A stretch of 27,701 bases of DNA, taken from a virus. The notes beneath the pieces were generated by a model. That model searched no databases. It was given only the letters and a program-made list of their open reading frames with translations, and had not been told where the DNA came from. The stretch is taken from the IMG/VR virus record IMGVR_UViG_3300001460_000145, positions 1 through 27,701 of that record; one strand, given 5' to 3'. The position numbers and the translations under genes are program-made. Numbering within the stretch: position 1 is the first letter of the stretch; every line of letters starts with the position of its first letter. Shown in pieces: positions 7,357-15,119 of the stretch.

Positions 7357-8168
7357 TATAATATTCCTTTGTCCATTAAAACTTCAACAGCGGTTCCGTT
7401 TGCAAATTCTTCTGGTGTAAACTGTTGATAGGCCAGACTGTACAACCACGGCTCCGGGCCACCGTAATATGGATTCTCTATGTCTGCCAATTCAACATTG
7501 CCAACGTCTACAGCAAAACTTTTATTATCACAGAAAACCGGTATGCCTTCGCACATAGCTTCTATCGCCGATATAGAACAACTTGTTACAATGCACCATG
7601 CCTCTTTTAGGTCTTCCGATAACGGAACTGTTGCTTCGCTTGGCCCTGACGTACCCCTACCTCTGGGCTTGTGTCGAACTCTGATAGGCCTGTCGGTGTA
7701 TCTTTTGATCTGTTCTATTATTTCTTTAGTCCAGTTTGGTTTGTCTAGATAGTCGTGTATGCCTGCGGAACTAGGACAAACTAATATGTACTTGCCGGCA
7801 AAGTTCGGTGCCTTAATTTTTATTCCAAACTTTTCAAATCTGTCTGCTTTACAATTTTTCAAGTAAGGAACATGTATAGCATTCTTGCACACACGCCAGT
7901 AATGATTGTCCGGCTTCAGATTATTATTGTCAAATCTACCAAAGTATGGTGTATCAGTAAACCAATAGTTGTGATTACGTGCTTCTAACTTCCTGACCAT
8001 CCCCCTGTTGTTGCCAACGAATCCCCAAAACATACTGTTGCTTACTGGATCTGTTTCTACAGCATTATCTAACTTGGTTATCTGGTCTGGCCACGACTTT
8101 TCAACGCCGTTGAACACTTCCCATGCCTTGCTGTTTTTATTATTAAATGGTGCGTAAATTGTTAACAT
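7356..8168 (-). CDS. Capsule-synthesis-like (KpsS/KpsC-like) glycosyltransferase, paralogue 1 of 4
   Basis: This 270-residue protein shows a two-part GT-B-like pattern. The N-terminal half has NYWFTDTPYFGR. The C-terminal half has NWTKEIIEQI, YTDRPIRVRHKPRG, then AWCIVTSCSISAIEAMCEGI-PVF and LADIENPYY, and ends with LAYQQFTPEEFANG. The S/T-rich turn followed by an E-A-x-x-x-G-I/V-P segment is characteristic of Kdo-transferase-like capsule proteins of the PF05159 type. Three other proteins in this window share this order of segments (10685-11497, 11487-12470, 15116-15985), the first of them with the same length. There is no signal peptide. The sugar transferred is unknown. Its start lies 26 bases inside the end of the SGNH gene. 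Confidence 0.65.
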   Translation of the reverse strand: MLTIYAPFNNKNSKAWEVFNGVEKSWPDQITKLDNAVETDPVSNSMFWGFVGNNRGMVRKLEARNHNYWFTDTPYFGRFDNNNLKPDNHYWRVCKNAIHVPYLKNCKADRFEKFGIKIKAPNFAGKYILVCPSSAGIHDYLDKPNWTKEIIEQIKRYTDRPIRVRHKPRGRGTSGPSEATVPLSEDLKEAWCIVTSCSISAIEAMCEGIPVFCDNKSFAVDVGNVELADIENPYYGGPEPWLYSLAYQQFTPEEFANGTAVEVLMDKGIL

Positions 8169-8808
8169 CTATGAATTCTTTTAGTTGTTCCGCCCATTGT
8201 ACATGCCCTTCTGTTGACGGGTGTGGGTCTGCTGGGCTGACGATTAAATTTTTATCTGTAATATATTCTAAATGACTAACAGTAGGATTGAAAAATCTTT
8301 CCATGTTGATAGCATTCTTTATTGTTTTAAAATCTTGTAATTCTCCGTCAAAAGAATTAGGTAGTGCGTTGTACATCACGTACGGTATTCCTTTTCTTTC
8401 AAAATAATTTTGAAGATCAAATACGTTATCTAAGAAAGCCATAGTGGCATTGTTCTCTATATCCCATCCTGTATTACTTTTTATAAAACTAACATTGTCT
8501 AGTGTCTTCCATGTCCTCCATGTAAGATCTGTTCCGGGCATTCTACCTTTTTTCCACCCATCGTTTGTAATATAATCATTTCGATAAGCACTGGACCATC
8601 CTATCACAGCAAATGTGTCTTCTGTACCAAAATGCTCAAAATAAGTCTTAGTAGAGAAACTAATTCTTGTGTTTCCCCTGCCTCCCATAGCAATATTTTC
8701 AATATCCATGCCGTAAAGATCGGCAAGATGTCTGGTTACAAATGTGTTTACACCATCCTTGGGACGAAGTGTAAGGAAACTACAACCATTTGAAAATATT
8801 TTTGACAT
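8143..8808 (-). CDS. SGNH/GDSL-type hydrolase-like protein
   Basis: The 221-residue protein carries the SGNH blocks in order: a nucleophile block FSNGCSFL (S10), a Gly/Asn block MGGRGNTR at 41-48 that would form the oxyanion hole, and a C-terminal DPHPSTEGH (D194, H196) supplying the acid and base. SGNH enzymes in glycan clusters usually add or remove O-acyl groups. There is no secretion signal, so it should act inside the cell. It is the first gene of the minus-strand block. No Shine-Dalgarno sequence is visible before its ATG at 8808. It differs from the second SGNH protein at 26367-27086. Confidence 0.75.
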   Translation of the reverse strand: MSKIFSNGCSFLTLRPKDGVNTFVTRHLADLYGMDIENIAMGGRGNTRISFSTKTYFEHFGTEDTFAVIGWSSAYRNDYITNDGWKKGRMPGTDLTWRTWKTLDNVSFIKSNTGWDIENNATMAFLDNVFDLQNYFERKGIPYVMYNALPNSFDGELQDFKTIKNAINMERFFNPTVSHLEYITDKNLIVSPADPHPSTEGHVQWAEQLKEFIDVNNLRTI

Positions 8809-8831
8809 AGAGTAATATACTACAGTATAAT
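8802..8831 (+). promoter_or_regulatory. Near-consensus sigma70 promoter in the 31-bp divergent gap
   Basis: TTGACA (8802-8807) and TATAAT (8826-8831) are separated by 18 bases. The -35 box overlaps the start codon of the minus-strand SGNH gene. Transcription would start near 8838, two bases before the ATG of the plus-strand GT61 gene, so the message would be nearly leaderless. TATAATTA at 8826-8833 is also one base from the T4 late box. On the other strand, sequence such as TATATT could serve the minus gene, but its -35 is poorly placed. Confidence 0.5.
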
Positions 8832-8839
8832 TATTGTAA

Positions 8840-9922
8840 ATGCAAACAGTTCAAAATATTAATGATATAAAGTATTTTACAGATCAATTCGAGATAATTG
8901 ATACAAGTTACCAGTTCACTATCAACTGGGATCTATACAATATTAAGAATCAATTTACAAGTTTACCAACATTCGTTTCTGACTTCTCCAACTGTAGTGT
9001 AAATTCTTTGCCTGTACTTGTGACAGAAGATAGAAAAATTATCACTAATCATGTGTGGTCATTGATATCAAAGTACCGGGACAAACCACACAAGGTGCAT
9101 AATATATTCACAGAATGGGGTGATAACGTAGATATCAACATGCCTCCGGTTACACAACAATTTAATAGTGCATGGAAATACGTTTGGTTACCTGTTGACG
9201 AATACAGTGCTGAGAATCCTTGGCACATATGGATAGACATTGTCTCAAAATTTAGATTAATTGAAAAGCGTTGGAGTACAAACTTTGAGAAATACGTTTT
9301 CATTCTATCAAATCCAAGCAAATATTTTGACAGGATATGCGAAGTTTTTTTCCCAGATTTAAAATATATTGTGATACCAAAAAACGAGACATGGAGATTT
9401 AGTCATTTGATTGTGCCATCTTTGAGCAATCATCAAGATGGAATTCTGACTCCGCACATGCCACCATGGATCAGACACCTAAGCAACACTGTTAAGAAGA
9501 AGGAAACAAAAGCTAATCGAAAAATAATTATTACCAGAGAAAATGCACAGAACAGGAATATACAAAACAAAGAACAAATGTTAATGGCGCTCAAAGGTTG
9601 GGAGACTGTGGACTTAGATAAATTATCAATCAAAGACCAAGTGCAGACATTCGCTGAAGCAACACATATTGTGTCTCCTCACGGTGCTGGACTTACAAAC
9701 CTGTTGTGGTGCGAGGAAGGCACTAAAGTTTTTGAACTTACTCACGAAGCGTTCTTTGGAAAAAAAGTATATCCAGTTTTGTCGAGACACCTAGGATTGA
9801 AACACACTGTTATTTTGTGCGATACTGTGCCCATCAAAGGCAAAAAACCGAGAAATAAAAAAGGGAAGGATATGGTGGATCTTAAATTAGATGTGCCTAA
9901 ACTTATAAAGTTACTCGATTAA
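8840..9922 (+). CDS. GT61 (DUF563) glycosyltransferase
   Basis: The 360-residue protein has the hallmark of the GT61 family in its C-terminal third: IITRENAQNRNIQNKEQ, then ATHIVSPHGAGLTNLLWCEE (SPHGAGLTN at 279-287), then VFELTHEAFF. GT61 enzymes are inverting transferases that use pentose or GlcNAc donors in eukaryotic and bacterial glycans. The N-terminal half is variable, as is usual. It is a single plus-strand gene between two minus-strand ones. No Shine-Dalgarno sequence precedes the ATG, and the predicted transcript start is almost at the ATG. Its first 16 coding bases match the first 16 of the gene at 24571 in 15 places. Its stop overlaps the opposing gene by 12 bases. Confidence 0.85.
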   Translation: MQTVQNINDIKYFTDQFEIIDTSYQFTINWDLYNIKNQFTSLPTFVSDFSNCSVNSLPVLVTEDRKIITNHVWSLISKYRDKPHKVHNIFTEWGDNVDINMPPVTQQFNSAWKYVWLPVDEYSAENPWHIWIDIVSKFRLIEKRWSTNFEKYVFILSNPSKYFDRICEVFFPDLKYIVIPKNETWRFSHLIVPSLSNHQDGILTPHMPPWIRHLSNTVKKKETKANRKIIITRENAQNRNIQNKEQMLMALKGWETVDLDKLSIKDQVQTFAEATHIVSPHGAGLTNLLWCEEGTKVFELTHEAFFGKKVYPVLSRHLGLKHTVILCDTVPIKGKKPRNKKGKDMVDLKLDVPKLIKLLD

Positions 9923-10666
9923 TTCCGACATGTCGGCTTGTACTTCAGGATACATTTTTTTCAACTTACCCCATATCTTAACATCTTTCTTGTGCTTTTT
10001 TCCTCCTGCACAATGTAGGAAGTAGACGTTATCGTAATCGTACCGTTCACCATTATTTTTATGATTAAACTTTCTGTCCATGTCTAACAGCGGTACTTCA
10101 CTATCTACAATGCACGAATTCAAAAACATTCCATCGTCGATCCTGTTATCTGTTACGTCTTTATACTTCTCAACCCAAGGTAACATGAATTGAGTGCTTG
10201 TCTTGTTTAAAAGTATAACACCGGGCTGTACGAACCTTTTACTAATTTGCTCGCCTGTGTAGTTGTCAGCAAGTGGATTGACTCTCTGATTAACTTTGGC
10301 GCCAACTGATCCTGCATTTCTAAACTTAGGATAGTATGCAGTCTTTAATTTATTTTCAATTTGAGGATACTCCTCAAATATATCCGGAGCATGTGGTAAA
10401 GCAATAACATCACTGTCCACGTACATAATTTGATCATACTTGTCCCACCAACTCCTGTCTGTCCATAAATCAAATCTTTCCCAGGTAGGATGCTTAAATC
10501 CTAATTTTGGTTCGGTAATTCTAAGATAATCTAAATTATATTTTTCACAGTATAGTTTGAAACTGTGCCTACTGTATTCCTCCATAGGACTAGGCTTCAA
10601 ATTATTAAACTCCGGTTGCGAATATTTTCTAATATCTATATAATATTGAATAACCAAGTTTCTCAT
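9911..10666 (-). CDS. GT-A fold glycosyltransferase (DxD), paralogue of 5964-6665
   Basis: This 251-residue protein begins MRNLVIQYYI and has HPTWERFDLW at 59-68, the DxD motif in IMYVDSDVIALP (D84, D86), a central FVQPGVILLNKTS and a C-terminal FLHCAGGKKHK. The His and Gly-Lys residues of that last segment match the donor-phosphate contacts of GT8-like enzymes. Much of its N-terminal 100 residues can be aligned by eye with 5964-6665, while the middle (about 105-140) is longer. It stands alone on the minus strand, convergent with the GT61 gene and divergent from the gene at 10685, with no obvious ribosome binding site before its ATG. Confidence 0.84.
   Translation of the reverse strand: MRNLVIQYYIDIRKYSQPEFNNLKPSPMEEYSRHSFKLYCEKYNLDYLRITEPKLGFKHPTWERFDLWTDRSWWDKYDQIMYVDSDVIALPHAPDIFEEYPQIENKLKTAYYPKFRNAGSVGAKVNQRVNPLADNYTGEQISKRFVQPGVILLNKTSTQFMLPWVEKYKDVTDNRIDDGMFLNSCIVDSEVPLLDMDRKFNHKNNGERYDYDNVYFLHCAGGKKHKKDVKIWGKLKKMYPEVQADMSELIE
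9925..9936. repeat. 12-bp perfect palindrome at a convergent gene end
   Basis: CCGACATGTCGG is a perfect palindrome three bases after the stop of the GT61 gene and inside the last codons of the opposing transferase. It is symmetric, so it would look the same in either transcript, as a short 4-bp stem with a CATG loop. No T tract follows on either side. It could be a weak bidirectional pause site, a protein-binding site, or chance. Confidence 0.3.
10616..10644 (+). promoter_or_regulatory. Candidate sigma70 promoter for the gene at 10685
   Basis: TTGCGA (10616-10621) is 17 bases before a perfect TATAAT (10639-10644). It lies inside the 5' end of the minus-strand gene 9911-10666 and points towards 10685. 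The -35 matches only four of six positions. The region is AT-rich, so a chance match is possible. Confidence 0.35.
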
Positions 10667-10684
10667 TAATAACTATTTACGATT

Positions 10685-11497
10685 ATGTTTTATTGTATAC
10701 GCACAGAAAGAGCCAACACTGAAAAATATATTGAATCCATCGCTAGAGGATCTGCAGGCAAGATCGTAAATTACCAAGACGCCATGAAGGAAGACAGTAA
10801 GAAGGTTGCGTTCATGGGAGTTTTGCGAGGCACCAACATTGTTTATAACTGGGCAAAAGAAAATAAAAAAGATTTTTATTATATAGATCGTCCTTATTGG
10901 GGAGAAAGTAGAGGCACACCTTACTGGATGAGATGTGTGAAGAACGAGCACGTCAAAACAAAGCACGAACAAAGGCCAGACGATAGATACAAAAAATATT
11001 ACAAGGGAGACACGATTGTGCCTTATCACAAAAATGGAAAATACATATTGGTTGTTCCGCCTAGCCACAGCATGGCATTACACTTCTCATCGCCAAACTG
11101 GTTAGCAGAAACAATGGCAGTACTAAAAGAGAGCACCGACCGAGAAATTATAGTGAGAGAAAAACCTTATAACCCCAAAAGCTACCTCGATGATCAAGGC
11201 AGAATGTTACCGGGACCAAGTGAAAACAAGCAACCAGAGAAACCATTCGAATGGAATAATGTACATGCTGTGGTTACATTTAACAGTTCAATCACAATCA
11301 AAGCATTGCACAACGGAGTCCCATGCTTTAGTAATTTTGAAAATCCATGTGGACAGATCTGCGAAGACGATTTTAGTAAAATAGAAACACCAAGATATGA
11401 AGATAGAGAACCCATATTCAACAGCCTAGCATATGGTCAGTTCACTCAGGATGAGTTCAGAAACGGTTGGGCATTAAGTATACTAGATGGACGTTGA
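10685..11497 (+). CDS. Capsule-synthesis-like (KpsS/KpsC-like) glycosyltransferase, paralogue 2 of 4
   Basis: This 270-residue protein has the same length and layout as 7356-8168. FYYIDRPYWGE corresponds to WFTDTPYFGR, KYILVVPPSHSMALHF to KYILVCPSSAGIHDYL, NWLAETMAVLKESTDREIIV to the matching TDRPIRV region, and AVVTFNSSITIKALHNGVPC to the IVTSCSISAIEAMCEGIPVF region. It ends SLAYGQFTQDEFRNGWAL. The N-terminal half is shorter than in the other two plus-strand paralogues. It probably transfers a sugar onto a surface-type glycan; donor and acceptor are unknown. It starts a plus-strand run that continues through asnB, overlapping the next paralogue by 11 bases. No ribosome binding site is visible. 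Confidence 0.65.
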   Translation: MFYCIRTERANTEKYIESIARGSAGKIVNYQDAMKEDSKKVAFMGVLRGTNIVYNWAKENKKDFYYIDRPYWGESRGTPYWMRCVKNEHVKTKHEQRPDDRYKKYYKGDTIVPYHKNGKYILVVPPSHSMALHFSSPNWLAETMAVLKESTDREIIVREKPYNPKSYLDDQGRMLPGPSENKQPEKPFEWNNVHAVVTFNSSITIKALHNGVPCFSNFENPCGQICEDDFSKIETPRYEDREPIFNSLAYGQFTQDEFRNGWALSILDGR

Positions 11498-12470
11498 AAT
11501 ATTCAGAAGAACAGTAAAGGATCGTAGGCGTGGAGCAAGTTACGAACTATTACAACACATGGCGGAAGGCATACGTGCCTGTGGCGACAACCCCATAATA
11601 GTAAATGAGACTAAGAGCGGAGACTGGACAGATAACGAAATGGAACCCACAGCAAAAATAGGTTGTATGTTTGGGTATGGTGGATCTAATCAAATGCATC
11701 ACACCAAAGGACGTAGAAGAGATCTAGTGGAGCGTGCCAAGAAAAAAGGAATCCATATCATCACATTTGATGGTGGAATACTATCAAGTTTTGGTAATAC
11801 AATTACACACTCTAAACATCACTGGCGTGTAAGTTTATACTCTCCTATGAACAACGGGAATTTTTTAAGTGATAATTCTCCTCCCGATAGATGGGAGATG
11901 ATGAAAAAAACATGGAACGTGAAATACGAACCATGGAGAAAATCAAATCAAAATGATCCTATACTTTTTGTCCTGCAACCAAAAGACAACTGGAGTATGA
12001 ATGAACTAGATCCTATAGAATGGTTCAACAGTGTGTATGAGAAAATACGACCCATCACAGACAGACCGTTCTTAATTCGTCCACATCCTAATCACATGGC
12101 ACACATCGAAGAACGCATAAACGAGTTTCCGGAAGACTGTAAGGTCATAATAGGCCAAAAATTCTTTAGTGGTGATGAGAAAAAATTTTACAGATTCAAC
12201 TTTCAAGAGGCAATAGCGAATTGTCATGCAGTTGTAACTCATAATAGTACTGCCAGCATTGATAGTTGTGTTCGAGGTATACCTACATTTGTAACTTCGG
12301 ATCTTGCAATATGTTGGGACGTTGCTAACAAAAATCTTAATAACATAGAAACACCCGAATATCCTGACAGAGACCAATGGGTATATGATTTAGGATACAA
12401 ACAATGGACTGAACAAGAAATAAGAAACGGCACTGTGTTTAAGAGATTCAAAGAGAGGTTGGGTTACTAA
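11487..12470 (+). CDS. Capsule-synthesis-like (KpsS/KpsC-like) glycosyltransferase, paralogue 3 of 4
   Basis: At 327 residues this is the longest of the four paralogues. The N-terminal half (about 1-150) carries a Rossmann-like start and GCMFGYGGSNQMHHTKG, absent from the 270-residue copies. The C-terminal half has the family blocks ITDRPFLIRPHPNHM, AVVTHNSTASIDSCVRGIPT and NNIETPEYPDR, and ends LGYKQWTEQEIRNGTVF. The R-P-H-P segment is shared with paralogue 4 (15116-15985), so these two form a closer pair. The start overlaps the upstream paralogue and the stop overlaps the asnB start as TAATG. A role in building the same glycan is likely from context. Confidence 0.68.
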   Translation: MDVEIFRRTVKDRRRGASYELLQHMAEGIRACGDNPIIVNETKSGDWTDNEMEPTAKIGCMFGYGGSNQMHHTKGRRRDLVERAKKKGIHIITFDGGILSSFGNTITHSKHHWRVSLYSPMNNGNFLSDNSPPDRWEMMKKTWNVKYEPWRKSNQNDPILFVLQPKDNWSMNELDPIEWFNSVYEKIRPITDRPFLIRPHPNHMAHIEERINEFPEDCKVIIGQKFFSGDEKKFYRFNFQEAIANCHAVVTHNSTASIDSCVRGIPTFVTSDLAICWDVANKNLNNIETPEYPDRDQWVYDLGYKQWTEQEIRNGTVFKRFKERLGY

Positions 12471-14209
12471 TGTGTGGGATATACGGAATCACAGAGAACA
12501 ATCCTAAGTTGATACAAGACTATATCACTGTGTGTAGCCACAGAGGACCCGATGGTTCAAAAGTTTGGTCATCACCTGACAATAATCTAACGTTAGGACA
12601 TAACTTGCTTTCGATAATGGGAGACCCAAGTACTTCCATACAGCCGTGGATGACACCCGCAGGAAATTATTTGATCTATAATGGTGAGATATTCAACTAC
12701 TACGAGCTAAAAGAAAAATATAAGTCAAAAGGGTTTGTAGCCAAAACTGACTGTGACACTGAACTGCTGGCGTGGGGACTCGATATGTTTGGACTGGACT
12801 TTATAGATGAAATAGACTCCATGCACGGTTTTGCATATTACAGAACCAATAACAAAGAATTATGGTTATCTAGGGACCATGCAGGAATTAAACCTTTGTA
12901 CTATGCTGAAATAAAACAAGGAATAATATTTGGCAGTGAAATAAAAGGAATGCTAGATCACGTGCAAGGCTCGAGGAAGATCGACGAATTAGCATTCAGT
13001 TGTATGGCACATGTTGGGATCAACGTTACACAAAATACATTCTTCTCAAATATTAAAAAATTATTAAGTGGCGAAACTATAGTATATGATGTAGCCAATA
13101 AAAAAATTAAAAACAAAAAAAGAAATTTAATAATACCTACAAACGACCATAGTTTTGATCCTGAAGAGTTTAGACATGTGACTAGAGAAAGTGTAAGAAT
13201 GTGTAGTATAGGACGGAGAAATATTGGAATATTTTTAAGTGGAGGACTTGATAGCGGTATGGTCGCTTATGAATATAGCAAATTGCACAATAACACAAAC
13301 ACATACACAAACAAGATGGAACCAAACGTAATATGGAGAGAAGACGACCATAACGACGATCACTCCAAGGCGTTACAATTAGCTCAGCAATATAAATTCA
13401 ATCACAAGGTTGTAACAATGACTCCTCAGCTATTAACAGACTGTTGGGAAGACAGCATATACTTCATGGAGCAACCGGTATATAATCCTTCAATGGCTAT
13501 GTATTATTACACAAATAAATTTTTATCGGAAGATGGCATTGTTGTTACCCTTGCAGGAGATATGGGCGATGAAGTGTTGGGAGGATATCCAAAGTATTGG
13601 AAGTTCAGAAATCAAAATAATTCATCATGGCAAGGGTTGGTCGAGCAATGGATGAATAGAATTAAAAGACCTATACTGGTAAGCAAACATCCAATAAGCA
13701 GAGGAGACCTTGGAAACTATCTCATAAAGCACTTGCCTCAAGAACTGTACAACGATCAGGATCCTGTGAATTCATACATGGCACTAGACTGTGTAACACA
13801 GGTACCGGAAGAGTTTTTCATAAGGAATGATACCTATGGCATGGCATTCAGCATGGAGGGACGTTTCCCGCTAGCTACAAAAAAATTTATGAAGTATGCA
13901 TTAAGCATTCCGTCAAAAGATAAAATAGGAAATAATAAATCAGATACAAAATTATTAAGTAAAAAAGCATATCAAAATATATTTCCAGACTCTATCGTGA
14001 ACAAGCACAAGACCGGATGGACTGCACCTGTCAAAGGATGGATACAAGATCAACAAGTAGCAAAAGAGTTTTACCAAAAAAGAATAGAGCAGAATGACTG
14101 CCTCAAAGACATTGTACTAAGAAACAACGAATCGCAAAAGTCAGCCATACCTGCTTGGATTATGAGGGAATGGGCAAATAAATTTAACATGAGTTTTGAA
14201 AGTAAATAA
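12470..14209 (+). CDS. asnB: Glutamine-hydrolysing asparagine synthase (AsnB-like amidotransferase)
   Basis: This 579-residue protein has both AsnB domains and is close to the usual length of about 550. The class II glutaminase domain begins MCGIYGI, with the catalytic Cys2 exposed after Met removal, and has SHRGPDG and YNGEIFN. The synthetase domain has the ATP PP-loop FLSGGLDSGMV (SGGLDS at 257-262), and then AGDMGDEVLGGY and EGRFPL. It would take ammonia from glutamine and transfer it to an AMP-activated carboxylate. In free metabolism that makes asparagine. In polysaccharide loci, AsnB-like enzymes amidate sugar acids or peptidoglycan-like substrates, and its place between a KpsS-like gene and a transferase favours that idea, though it is inference. 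The start is fixed by Cys2. Confidence 0.92.
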   Translation: MCGIYGITENNPKLIQDYITVCSHRGPDGSKVWSSPDNNLTLGHNLLSIMGDPSTSIQPWMTPAGNYLIYNGEIFNYYELKEKYKSKGFVAKTDCDTELLAWGLDMFGLDFIDEIDSMHGFAYYRTNNKELWLSRDHAGIKPLYYAEIKQGIIFGSEIKGMLDHVQGSRKIDELAFSCMAHVGINVTQNTFFSNIKKLLSGETIVYDVANKKIKNKKRNLIIPTNDHSFDPEEFRHVTRESVRMCSIGRRNIGIFLSGGLDSGMVAYEYSKLHNNTNTYTNKMEPNVIWREDDHNDDHSKALQLAQQYKFNHKVVTMTPQLLTDCWEDSIYFMEQPVYNPSMAMYYYTNKFLSEDGIVVTLAGDMGDEVLGGYPKYWKFRNQNNSSWQGLVEQWMNRIKRPILVSKHPISRGDLGNYLIKHLPQELYNDQDPVNSYMALDCVTQVPEEFFIRNDTYGMAFSMEGRFPLATKKFMKYALSIPSKDKIGNNKSDTKLLSKKAYQNIFPDSIVNKHKTGWTAPVKGWIQDQQVAKEFYQKRIEQNDCLKDIVLRNNESQKSAIPAWIMREWANKFNMSFESK

Positions 14210-14216
14210 AAGTATC

Positions 14217-15119
14217 ATGAAAATCAAAGTTATCACATCGTATAAACCAGGCACGTGGGAACAATTTGCTAAGAAAGGCATAGAGTCGATGGCAGAACAA
14301 TTTCCAAAAGAAATAGACATTGTTGTGTATGCGGAAGAGCCTAAACCCAATTGTGAGCATGAAAGAATACAATGGGTAGATCTCAATTCTGCAGAGCCTG
14401 AATTGTTTAAGTTTAAAAACAAACATAAAAACGATCCTGTTGCTAATGGTGAACTTCAAGAGATAGAGGGCGGAGTAAGACGATCCGCAGAACTACAAGT
14501 AAAAGGTGGTAAAGACAAAAACAAAGGATCATTCCTTTGGGCCGCTGTAAGATTCTCAAACAAAGTATTCTGTGTTGTGAATGCTGTACGTAATTCAAAA
14601 GACCACGACTATGTCGTATGGATAGATGCCGATACATTTACATTCAGACCTGTGCCAATAGACTTCTTTGAAAAACTGTTACCACAAGGCACCATGTTGA
14701 CATACCTAGGTCGTGAGAATCCAAATCTCAACGACGGTGGCAAATATCCAGAATGCGGCTTCGTTGGATACAACATGAAGCATCCAGAGATACAAAACTT
14801 TGTGAATGATTGGGAAAAACTTTATGTTACAGACGAGGTGTTCAAACTACTAGAGTGGCACGACAGTTATGTGTTTTGGCACCTGTCAAAAATATACAGA
14901 AAAGAAAAAAACATACAAGTAAACGATATAGGATACTGGGTTGGGGTCAAAGGACACCATGTGTTTGTCAACAGTGAATTAGGATTATACATGGATCACA
15001 TGAAGGGTAAACGTAAAAAACACGGCACCAGTGGACGCAACGACTTACGTGCTAATCCAAATGCACCAGTAGATATTTTTTCAGTGGACTATTGGAAGAA
15101 AGCGCCACCGGCGGTATGA
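14217..15119 (+). CDS. GT-A fold glycosyltransferase-like protein (DxD)
   Basis: The 300-residue protein begins MKIKVITSYKPG and has a DxD motif in DYVVWIDADTFTFRP (D137, D139), followed by MLTYLGRENPN, GFVGYNMKHPE and a late YMDHMKGKRKKHG. This order fits a nucleotide-sugar transferase of GT-A fold, but it is not close to the other DxD enzymes of the island. A TTG at 14196 would give seven more residues inside the asnB end. ATG 14217, seven bases after the asnB stop, gives a clean beta-strand start and is preferred. The end overlaps the next start by four bases (ATGA). Confidence 0.75.
   Translation: MKIKVITSYKPGTWEQFAKKGIESMAEQFPKEIDIVVYAEEPKPNCEHERIQWVDLNSAEPELFKFKNKHKNDPVANGELQEIEGGVRRSAELQVKGGKDKNKGSFLWAAVRFSNKVFCVVNAVRNSKDHDYVVWIDADTFTFRPVPIDFFEKLLPQGTMLTYLGRENPNLNDGGKYPECGFVGYNMKHPEIQNFVNDWEKLYVTDEVFKLLEWHDSYVFWHLSKIYRKEKNIQVNDIGYWVGVKGHHVFVNSELGLYMDHMKGKRKKHGTSGRNDLRANPNAPVDIFSVDYWKKAPPAV

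Noticed and set aside
10673-11068. 131-residue minus-strand open frame opposite the KpsS-like gene
   Set aside because: It is a shadow of the forward gene, which has clear family motifs; the reverse product is hydrophobic and Cys/Phe-rich without motifs.
14196-14216. TTG start for the transferase at 14217
   Set aside because: The extension overlaps the asnB end and adds unstructured residues. The ATG at 14217 begins the first strand of the fold.
15092-15115. TTG start for the KpsS-like protein at 15116
   Set aside because: ATG 15116 gives the ATGA overlap used elsewhere in the operon.
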